From an uncultured Butyricicoccus sp. (lineage in GTDB: Bacteria > Bacillota > Clostridia > Oscillospirales > Butyricicoccaceae), in NCBI GenBank assembly GCA_959018045.1, contig CAUEJN010000001.1:1-64000 (forward strand): a stretch of DNA of 64,000 nt, given 5' to 3'. Shown piece by piece: positions 16,595 through 23,234 of the stretch. Every line of letters starts with the position of its first letter. Within the stretch, counting starts at the first letter, position 1. The translations under genes were made by a program, and so were the position numbers. The notes beneath the pieces are model-generated. The model searched no databases and was not told the origin of the DNA. It was given only the letters and a program-made list of their open reading frames with translations.

Positions 16595-17569
16595 ATGTCC
16601 TTTAAGTTTGATTATCAGCTGTTCGCCATCAACACCACCGAGACCATGCCGGACGAGATCAAGACCTACTACGACGACTATCTGATCGACTGCTCCATGC
16701 CTAAGCTGGTGCACGATCAGTTCGGTCAGAAGCGTCCCATCCCGGCAGGCCGCGGTAAGACCATCGAGTTCCGCAAGGTCAGCCCGCTGCCCGTGTCCAC
16801 CACGCCGCTGACCGAAGGCGTGACCCCGGAAAGCCAGAAGCTGACCATCTCCACCGTCGAGGCTCCCGTACAGCAGTACGGCGGCTATGTTGAGCTGTCC
16901 GATATGGTCGTTTTGACCGCCATCGACAACAATCTGGTCATTGCGGCCAAGCAGCTGGGCGCACAGGCCGGCAAGACCCTGGACGCCATCACCCGCGAGG
17001 TGCTGGCTGGCGGTACGAATGTCCAGTACGCCGAGGGTCAGGTCACCCAGAGAAGCCAGCTGGTCGGCGGCAAGGCCGAGGGCAACCACTATCTGACCGT
17101 TGATGCCGTCCGCCGCGCCGTGCGCACGCTCAAAAAGCAGGATGCCGAGCCGATCGGAGACAGCTTCATCGGCATCATCCACCCCGATGTCGCCTACGAC
17201 CTGATGAGTGACCCCAAGTGGGTCAACGTCAAGTCCTATTCCGACCCCGAGGGCATCTACGAGGGTGAGATCGGCAAGATCGAGAACGTCCGCTTTGTCG
17301 AGACCTCCGAGGCCAAGGTCTTCGAGGGTGCGGGCTCCGAAGGCCGCGACGTGTACGCCACCCTGATTCTGGGCGACAACGCCTACGGCACCACCGAGAT
17401 CGAGGGCGGCGGTCTGACGCTCATCGTCAAGCAGCTGGGCTCGGGCGGCGCGTCCGATCCGCTCGATCAGCGCGCGTCGGTCGCTTGGAAGGCGACCAAG
17501 GCCGCTGTCCGTCTGCAGGAGGCCTACATGGTACGCATCGAGACCACGTCCACATTTACCGGCGAGTGA
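16595..17569 (+). CDS. Major capsid protein, N4-gp56 family
   Basis: A 324-residue HK97-fold capsid subunit of the N4-gp56 type. Recognisable stretches are KTIEFRKVSPLPVSTTPLTE, QQYGGYVELSDMVVLTAIDN, and a C-terminal domain with FIGIIHPDVAYDLMSDPKW and SVAWKATKAAVRLQEAYMVR. The very N-terminus, FDYQLFAINTT, resembles the L27-type Prp cleavage site (LNLQFFA, cut before Ala), so processing after Phe by the upstream Prp homologue is plausible. Strong AAAGGAG site. The following 98 bp contain no clear terminator. Confidence 0.92.
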   Translation: MSFKFDYQLFAINTTETMPDEIKTYYDDYLIDCSMPKLVHDQFGQKRPIPAGRGKTIEFRKVSPLPVSTTPLTEGVTPESQKLTISTVEAPVQQYGGYVELSDMVVLTAIDNNLVIAAKQLGAQAGKTLDAITREVLAGGTNVQYAEGQVTQRSQLVGGKAEGNHYLTVDAVRRAVRTLKKQDAEPIGDSFIGIIHPDVAYDLMSDPKWVNVKSYSDPEGIYEGEIGKIENVRFVETSEAKVFEGAGSEGRDVYATLILGDNAYGTTEIEGGGLTLIVKQLGSGGASDPLDQRASVAWKATKAAVRLQEAYMVRIETTSTFTGE

Positions 17570-17667
17570 TTTCAGAATATTTATCCAAATACTGAATAAC
17601 AGGTTGCAGGAAGTTTTGTAAAATCCTGCAAAAACAAAGCGATACACGAAAGGGAGGAGACTGACCC

Positions 17668-17907
17668 ATGAACAAAGCCAACCAGAAGGAAGAAGAGCTC
17701 GTTGAGATCACCCTGTTTGCCGACGGCGACCGCTATCAGGACGACGTGTTCGTCTGCGTCAACGGCGAGAGCTGCCTCATTAAGCGCGGCGTGCCGGTCA
17801 AGGTGCGTCCGATGTTTGCCCGTGCGCTGGCCGACTCGGCTGAGCAGGACAAGCTCGCAGAGTCCATGATGCGCCGGGCGCACGAGCGAGGGGAGGCGGT
17901 CAGATGA
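17668..17907 (+). CDS. Small conserved phage structural-module protein
   Basis: A 79-residue protein of unknown function: EEELVEITLFADGDRYQDD, then FVCVNGESCLIKRGVPVKV and PMFARALADSAEQDK. The compact beta-rich pattern followed by one helix is the kind of small protein often found directly after N4-gp56 capsid genes. Start ATG after GGGAGGAG. Its stop overlaps the next start by 4 nt, so it is coupled to the connector-like gene. It may be a head-completion factor. Confidence 0.55.
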   Translation: MNKANQKEEELVEITLFADGDRYQDDVFVCVNGESCLIKRGVPVKVRPMFARALADSAEQDKLAESMMRRAHERGEAVR

Positions 17908-18248
17908 CCATGCAGCAGGCACTCGAGCAGCTCGCCCGCCGCTGGCCCACCGCCCACGGCGACGACGAGGCGCTCCCGCTCGTCCTGCAAGCCGAAAATA
18001 TCGCCCGCGCGGAAGTGCTCGGTCAGCAGCCGCTGACCGAAGCGCCGGGCGGTGAGCTGTCCATCCCCGCGCCCTACGACATGGCTTACGTCCATTTCGC
18101 CGCCGCCCTGCTTGCGCAGATAGATGGCGTATACGATCGCTACAACGCGGAACTTGCGCTCTATAACGGCCTGTACGAGACTTGGGCACGGGCACATCGA
18201 CGCGAAAACCTGCCCCCGCGCGGCGCGGAGGTGGTCGCCTATGGCTGA
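17904..18248 (+). CDS. Putative head-tail connector/adaptor protein
   Basis: A 114-residue helical protein: QALEQLARRWPTAHGDDEAL, an IPAPYDMAYVHFAAALLAQI segment and DRYNAELALYNGLYETWARA. The size, helical content and the ...YNxxLALYNxxY... pattern fit adaptor (gp6-like) proteins that bind the portal from below. ATG at 17904 overlaps the previous stop. Its own 3' end overlaps the following gene by 8 nt. The assignment rests mainly on gene order. Confidence 0.5.
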   Translation: MTMQQALEQLARRWPTAHGDDEALPLVLQAENIARAEVLGQQPLTEAPGGELSIPAPYDMAYVHFAAALLAQIDGVYDRYNAELALYNGLYETWARAHRRENLPPRGAEVVAYG

Positions 18249-19746
18249 TTACCCCTACCTTTCGGGCACGTCTCCCGCTCGTACCCGCACGGACAGCTTT
18301 TCCGGTCTGGATCGCCGTGACCGCGCCGCTGCCGGTGCGGTGCGCGACGGTCTGCACCTGTCCACAGACGCGCTGCCCGCCCTGCGCGTGTGTCCGACCG
18401 ACGAGAAGGTTCAGGATCTGACCGCGTGCACCGACCTGCTGTCAGCCTGCGGCTGCCTCATCTGGACGAGCGGCGGCAATCTGTACGTCGACGGCGTCAA
18501 CAAGGGCGGCGTGCGCGACGAAAAGCACCAGATGGTCGTGCTGGGCAAGCGCCTGTTCCTGTTCCCCGAAAAGCAGTACCTGACGCTGGGCGAGAGCGGC
18601 GGCTTGCAGAACATGGAAGCGCGCGTGGTCGGCGGTGCGACCTTCACCGACAATTCCATCGAACTGTCCACGGTCAGGGGATTTGCGGTCGGGGATGGCG
18701 TGACCATCGAAAAGTGCACCCGTCTGCCCCAAAACAACAAGACCGCCGTCGTGCGCGAGATTGACGGCAACAGCCTGATTTTCTCCGAGGGATGCTTTAC
18801 CGCGGGCACCGAGAGCGCGATTATCGTCACCCGAAAGGTGCCCGACCTCGCCTTTGTCTGCGAAAAGGACAACCGCCTGTGGGGCGTACATGACAATGCC
18901 GTGTGCTGCTCGGTGCTCGGTGACCCGCTCAACTGGATGGTGTACGAGGGTCTGGCGACCGATGCGTTTGAGGCCGAGGTCGGCACCGACGGCGCGTTCA
19001 CCGGCATTGCCGCCGCGTCCAGTCACGTGCTGTGCTTCAAGGAAAACTGCGTGCACAAGATCTACGGCGCAAAGCCGTCCAATTTTCAGGTGCAGGTCAG
19101 CAGCATTCCGGGCGTGCAGGCCGGGTGCGAACGCGCCATCCGCAACGTCGGTGAGACCGTGTACTGGTGGGCACGCGATGGCCTGATGGCCTACGGCGGC
19201 GGCATTCCCGACCGCCTGAGCGCACCCCTGGGCGATACCGGATACACCGACATGTGCATGGGAGAGGACGGTCACAAACTGTGGCTGTCCGGCCTGCGAG
19301 ACGGTCAGCCCGAGACCATCATCTACGACATCGAACAGGCCGCCTTTTTGCCCGTGGACAGCCGGAAAGCCGTGCAGTTTGCCTACCACGACGGGGCGCT
19401 GTATCTGGCGGAAGAGACGGCGCTCTGGAGGAGCGGCACCGACCGCAAAAACACCGACTTTGCCGCCGTGTTCGGCCCCTTCCGCCAGACTTCGCCCGCC
19501 GTTCTGACCGGTCTGACCATCCTGGCCGACTGCGTGGGTGAGTGCACGCTGGCGTGTGCCGTGCGCACCGAGCGCGGCGACTGGATGCCGGTCTGGGCGA
19601 GCGGGAGACTGTCGGACGGCAGAGCACGCATTCCCGTACCCGCCGTGCGCGGTATGCAGTTCTGGCTGCGCGTGACCGGCAGGGGAGACGTGACTCTGCA
19701 ATCCATCGTGCGCACCCTGCACCCCGACGGCCCGGACGATCTGTAA
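18241..19746 (+). CDS. Phage virion protein, beta-propeller-like (tail hub/stopper candidate)
   Basis: A 501-residue protein rich in beta strands with repeating blade-like units, for example CGCLIWTSGGNLYVDGVNKG, VPDLAFVCEKDNRLWGVHDN, ETVYWWARDGLMAYGGGIPD and DGHKLWLSGLRDGQPETIIY. Such propeller proteins form the short tail or hub in podovirus-like particles; the exact role here is inferred from its position after the connector. The ATG at 18241 lies inside the previous gene's last codons. No frameshift or truncation is seen. Confidence 0.55.
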   Translation: MADYPYLSGTSPARTRTDSFSGLDRRDRAAAGAVRDGLHLSTDALPALRVCPTDEKVQDLTACTDLLSACGCLIWTSGGNLYVDGVNKGGVRDEKHQMVVLGKRLFLFPEKQYLTLGESGGLQNMEARVVGGATFTDNSIELSTVRGFAVGDGVTIEKCTRLPQNNKTAVVREIDGNSLIFSEGCFTAGTESAIIVTRKVPDLAFVCEKDNRLWGVHDNAVCCSVLGDPLNWMVYEGLATDAFEAEVGTDGAFTGIAAASSHVLCFKENCVHKIYGAKPSNFQVQVSSIPGVQAGCERAIRNVGETVYWWARDGLMAYGGGIPDRLSAPLGDTGYTDMCMGEDGHKLWLSGLRDGQPETIIYDIEQAAFLPVDSRKAVQFAYHDGALYLAEETALWRSGTDRKNTDFAAVFGPFRQTSPAVLTGLTILADCVGECTLACAVRTERGDWMPVWASGRLSDGRARIPVPAVRGMQFWLRVTGRGDVTLQSIVRTLHPDGPDDL

Positions 19747-19778
19747 ACCCGTGTAAACCCGAAAGGAGTGATTTTTTC

Positions 19779-20630
19779 ATGGCAGTCTTAACCACCGATG
19801 CCCTGCCCAAGTACGACCCCAATGACTTGCCCGCCACGGTCAAAAAACTGCACGACTACACCACGTCGCTCACCGAAATGCTGCGCTTTGTGCTCATGAA
19901 CCTGGACGAGGACAACGTGCAGGGGTTGGATACGCTCAACCGCGAGATGCAGGACGCACAGGGCAGCCTGTCCCAGATTCAGCAGGCCGCACAGGGCATC
20001 CTCACCCGCGTGGAAAACGCCGAGGGCGACTTGTCCGCCGTCATGCAGACCGCCGACGGTCTGACCACTCGCGTCGAGGCCGCCGAAGGCAATCTGTCCA
20101 CCCTCACCCAGACCGCCGATTCCATCGCCGCCCGCGTCTACAACACCGAGATGGGTCTGACCTCAGTGAACGTCACCGCCAACAAAATCGAGACCCGCGT
20201 CCAGGACTTGAACGGCAAATACTCCAGCCTCAAACAGACCGTCGACGGCTTTGACTTCACCGGCATGGTCACCTTCCGCGCCCTCGAACGCGAGGGTGAA
20301 AGCGTCATCAACGGCAACAACATCACCGCCGGCGACCTGCACATCGCATCCGACGGCGTCGGCGCGCTGTATTTCTACAACGGCGACGTTGCGATGGAGA
20401 ACATCGTCGGCGCGATCGAGGTCTATTCGGGTACTTATCCCGATCTGTTCATCGAGAGCCGTTACGGCAATAATATCCGCATTCAGGCCGATGCCCAGCT
20501 GGCACTGGAAGCGGGAAGAAATGGGCATATCTACCTGAACGCCGATGATTATATCCAGCTGCGCGTGGGCGGCGTGGATTATTACTTCCGCGCAGATGGC
20601 ATCTATCGCGGAAGCAAGAAGGTGGTATAA
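19779..20630 (+). CDS. Tail fibre/spike protein with coiled-coil shaft
   Basis: A 283-residue fibre-like protein. Residues about 15-150 form repeated coiled-coil units, with related segments beginning AEGDLSAVMQTADGLTTRVE and AEGNLSTLTQTADSIAARVY. The C-terminal part is beta-rich (GNNITAGDLHIASDGVGALY, NIRIQADAQLALEAGRNGHI, YIQLRVGGVDYYF), consistent with a trimeric tip for receptor binding. ATG at 19779 after GAAAGGAGTG; earlier in-frame starts read through the upstream stop region. It is the last gene before mosaic R6. Confidence 0.7.
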   Translation: MAVLTTDALPKYDPNDLPATVKKLHDYTTSLTEMLRFVLMNLDEDNVQGLDTLNREMQDAQGSLSQIQQAAQGILTRVENAEGDLSAVMQTADGLTTRVEAAEGNLSTLTQTADSIAARVYNTEMGLTSVNVTANKIETRVQDLNGKYSSLKQTVDGFDFTGMVTFRALEREGESVINGNNITAGDLHIASDGVGALYFYNGDVAMENIVGAIEVYSGTYPDLFIESRYGNNIRIQADAQLALEAGRNGHIYLNADDYIQLRVGGVDYYFRADGIYRGSKKVV

Positions 20631-20635
20631 AAAAC

Positions 20636-21042
20636 CATAGCACCGTACTGACTCCCGCCCGCAGCCCGTAGGCCACTATCCTCGTTCTCGCGCCGAGCGC
20701 GAATAAAACGAGTGTGCGAGAACGGGATTCTCAAGGGACGAGTCCCTTGAGCCCGTCCAGGTGGAACCTGGTCGAGCCCGCAGGCTCGAAACACCCCTTT
20801 TGATTCCGGTCAACGACCGGAATCAACCAAAACAAACAAATAATCGCTCGCCGGAGCGAGCGAAAAGCTTTGCGCGTCTGCGGACGCGCTTTGAAATAAG
20901 AGTTTTGTTGAAACCCGGGGCGGACACCGGGTTTCAAAAGGGGATTTCGCGCTCTGCGGAGCGCGACTCAGGGCTCTGCCCTGAGAACCCGCAAGCCTTT
21001 CGAGAAAGGCTTGAGCGAAAGCTTCAATTAGGGGTGCGGTGC
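20636..21042. repeat. Palindrome mosaic R6 inside the phage-like module
   Basis: Gene-free. It begins at AGCACCGTAC, then CGCGCCGAGCGCG within a GTTCTCGC/GCGAGAAC frame, CAAGGGACGAGTCCCTTG, a CCAGGTGGAACCTGG hairpin, GTCGAGCCCGCAGGCTCGA, a TTGATTCCGGT/ACCGGAATCAA palindrome, CGCTCGCCGGAGCGAGCG, GCGCGTCTGCGGACGCGC, the 30-bp GAAACCCGG palindrome (20908-20937), GCGCTCTGCGGAGCGC, CTCAGGGCTCTGCCCTGAG and AAGCCTTTC/GAAAGGCTT. It ends at GGTGCGGTGC (21033-21042). Confidence 0.85.
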
Positions 21043-21084
21043 TGACTCATCTCAATTAATCCACAAAGGAGGAAATTTCTTTTT

Positions 21085-22011
21085 ATGGCTTACCAAAGTT
21101 ACGATCCCTCGGTCGACTATGCCGATCGTCTGCGCCGCATGATGCAGGCCGGTGCCAGTGCCGCCGAGGTCGAAAGTGTGCTGCGCCAGCGCGTCAACAA
21201 GGCGACCTCTGAGCCCGGTCACGAGCAATACGCCTACGATGCCTACTACACCGCCGCACGCGATTACATCAACCGCAACAGTACCTTCGGTGGTCTGTAC
21301 AATACGGGCGCGCAGACGGGCGCTGTGAGCGGCGGTGCGGCATCGTATACCGATCCCTATGCCGAGCGTCTGGAAAGCGCTCTGAGCCGTCTTGAGTCCC
21401 GTGAGCCCTTTTCCTACGACCCGGAATCCGACCCGGTATTCCAGTCCTACCGTGATACCTACCGCAGAGAGGGTGACCGTGTGGCAAAGAACACCCTCGG
21501 AGAAGCGGCAGCGCTGACCGGCGGTCAGGCGAGCACGGCAGCCGTCGCGGCAGCCTCGCAGGCACGCGATTATTATAACAGCAAGGCGGGCGATGTTGTA
21601 CCCGAGCTGTACCGGCTGGCGTGGCAGATGTACCAGTCCGAACAGAACAGCCTGCTCGGTGAGATCGAGACCCTGGCCGGTCTGTCGGGCGCGGCCTATG
21701 ACCGTCAGACCGACCGTCTGGCGCAGGACTACGCAATCTACAAGGACGAGCGGGACTTCGCCTACAACCAGTATCAGGACGTGCTGAGCCGCGAGCAGAC
21801 CGCCGCGCAGGACTGGTACGACCGCACCTACGATTACGACAAGCTCAGCCAGTCGGCGGCGCAGTCGGCGGAAAAGCAGGCGTACACCCGTGCGATGGCG
21901 TTCTTAAACGCCGGTGTCATGCCCACCGACCAGATGCTCCGGGCAGCCGGCCTCGACAAGGAGACCGCGCGCTCGCTGCGCGCCGCAGCCCTGCGCAAGC
22001 TGGGGCAGTAA
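21085..22011 (+). CDS. Phage virion/ejection-type protein
   Basis: A 308-residue, tyrosine-, alanine- and glutamine-rich helical protein. The central block PVFQSYRDTYRREGDRVAKN, then GEAAALTGGQASTAAVAAAS and DYYNSKAGDVVPELYRLAWQ, is a recurring pattern in structural proteins of Clostridia podovirus-like prophages, possibly internal or ejection proteins. The C-terminal part is a long amphipathic helix run. ATG at 21085 follows AAAGGAGG. It is separated from the head genes by mosaic R6 but shares orientation. Function unproven. Confidence 0.55.
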   Translation: MAYQSYDPSVDYADRLRRMMQAGASAAEVESVLRQRVNKATSEPGHEQYAYDAYYTAARDYINRNSTFGGLYNTGAQTGAVSGGAASYTDPYAERLESALSRLESREPFSYDPESDPVFQSYRDTYRREGDRVAKNTLGEAAALTGGQASTAAVAAASQARDYYNSKAGDVVPELYRLAWQMYQSEQNSLLGEIETLAGLSGAAYDRQTDRLAQDYAIYKDERDFAYNQYQDVLSREQTAAQDWYDRTYDYDKLSQSAAQSAEKQAYTRAMAFLNAGVMPTDQMLRAAGLDKETARSLRAAALRKLGQ

Positions 22012-22034
22012 CAACCGAAAGGAGAGAAAACGCG

Positions 22035-22208
22035 ATGGAAGCACAGTACCGCACACTCGACGAGGTACCCGAATGGGGTCGGGACACCGTCCGCTATTTG
22101 CTGGCAAAAAATTACCTCAGACGGCAGGAGGACGGCACCTTGCCGCTCAACGACACCCTGCTCAATGCGCTGGTCATCAACGACCGCGCCGGTCTGTATG
22201 ACCTGTGA
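22035..22208 (+). CDS. Small 57-residue protein, degenerate SLH-like
   Basis: A short ORF starting MEAQYRTLDEVPEWGRDTVR and ending VINDRAGLYDL, 24 bp after the virion gene, with GAAAGGAGAG upstream. The pattern (E-x-P-x-W at the start, a helix, K-NYL-x5-DGTLPL, then ALVINDRAGLY) looks like one degenerate S-layer-homology-type repeat. Similar pieces occur at the ends of Clostridia prophage amidases, but no amidase is present here. It may be a remnant of a lysis protein or a small wall-contact protein. Confidence 0.6.
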   Translation: MEAQYRTLDEVPEWGRDTVRYLLAKNYLRRQEDGTLPLNDTLLNALVINDRAGLYDL

Positions 22209-22629
22209 TGTGCGGTAGGCAGACGCGGCACAAAGCGGGAGCAAAACAGGCTGTGTACAGTCAAAACCTGTAAGAAAAGTCACAATATGACACAAAAAGA
22301 CCGGTCACGCGATGGCCTGAACATCGACTGACCGGGACGGCGGGGCAGGGGAGAACACCGGAAAAACGGATACAAAATCCGACCGGTTTCCCCGTCCCTG
22401 ACCGACAAAAACCATCTGGAATCGGCCGTACACGTCAAAAACCTGTTTGGTTCGGGTTGACATTTGTTCTGACATGTTCAAATAGAACATTTGACAATAT
22501 TTAAACATGCGTCAAATAAATGTCAAAAAATGTCAAACACAATGTCAGAACATTGACAAGTTTTGTTAGATCCGGTATGATAGGGGAGAACAAAACCGGA
22601 ACACAAAACGAACGCAGGAGGAACCAAAC
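22209..22629. other. Gene-free region upstream of the XRE regulator
   Basis: 421 bp without a supported gene. A motif of the form GTACA-(C)GTCAAAA-CCTGT occurs twice (about 22253-22271 and 22429-22447), and the right half carries a dense array of TGTCA/TGACA words (see the operator entry). Confidence 0.5.
22459..22581 (+). promoter_or_regulatory. Operator array and promoter of the XRE regulator
   Basis: The palindrome ATGTTCAAATAGAACAT lies at 22474-22490. GTCA half-sites recur at 22511, 22522, 22532 and 22544, about one helical turn apart. TGTCAGAACATTGACA (22543-22558) overlaps the -35 of a consensus promoter: TTGACA (22553-22558), a 17-bp spacer and TATGAT (22576-22581). A repressor bound here would block RNA polymerase, so autoregulation by the adjacent gene is likely. 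Confidence 0.65.
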
Positions 22630-23160
22630 GTGTACGAGTCCAGCGGAGCCGGACGGCTCAAAACGCTGCGCGAACAGGCCGGACTGACCCAGCAGGAGCT
22701 GAGCCGTCAGACCGGTGTGTCCCGCAGTCTGATTTCCCAGTGGGAAAATGGGGTCATTTCGGTGTCCCTCGCCACCAAAAAGCGCGTCGCGTCCTACTTT
22801 GGTGTGGACGTGTCTGAGCTGGGCGGCGAGGTGACAAGCGCACAGGCTGCGCCCCGTCCGTCCCAGACGGTGCGGGATCGTCTGCCGCCCAGAGTGGAGA
22901 TGAGCGCAGCCGCGCGGCAGGAGATGAGCGAGCTTGCCGCACAGTATGCCGCACTCAATCACAAACTCGAACAGATGCTGGGCCGTCTGACCCAAGACGA
23001 GCTGACTGCCGTGCGCGAGAGCGCTGCACGCATGGCGCAGGCCGTCGAGACCGAACTCGTTTTCCGTCAGGTCAAGGCCTTTCAGGACAGACCGGACGCA
23101 GCCTCGCGCGATGAGGTACTGCGCGCGGTCGAAGCCCTCATGGGGCAGGGCAATGGGTAA
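22630..23160 (+). CDS. XRE-family transcriptional regulator
   Basis: A 176-residue protein with an N-terminal Cro/C1-type helix-turn-helix (residues about 8-62: RLKTLREQAGLTQQELSRQT, SRSLISQWENG, RVASYFGVDVSEL). A helical C-terminal part (MSELAAQYAALNHKLEQMLG onward) probably oligomerises. GTG at 22630 follows AGGAGG. The promoter is embedded in a dense operator array, typical of a self-repressing phage-type regulator. It closes the phage-like module and may keep it silent, though it lies at the far end from the terminase operon. Confidence 0.85.
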   Translation: MYESSGAGRLKTLREQAGLTQQELSRQTGVSRSLISQWENGVISVSLATKKRVASYFGVDVSELGGEVTSAQAAPRPSQTVRDRLPPRVEMSAAARQEMSELAAQYAALNHKLEQMLGRLTQDELTAVRESAARMAQAVETELVFRQVKAFQDRPDAASRDEVLRAVEALMGQGNG

Positions 23161-23167
23161 GCTTTCC

Positions 23168-23200
23168 TTGCGCATCGCCCGCGCCGCCTATATAATATAG
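23168..23200 (+). promoter_or_regulatory. nadE promoter with AT palindrome
   Basis: TTGCGC (23168-23173), a 17-bp spacer and TATAAT (23191-23196). The -10 sits inside the 13-bp palindrome CTATATAATATAG (23188-23200), which could be a repressor site. Confidence 0.5.
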
Positions 23201-23234
23201 GTAGGCATTCAGGTCAATCTGAAGGAGGAACAAC

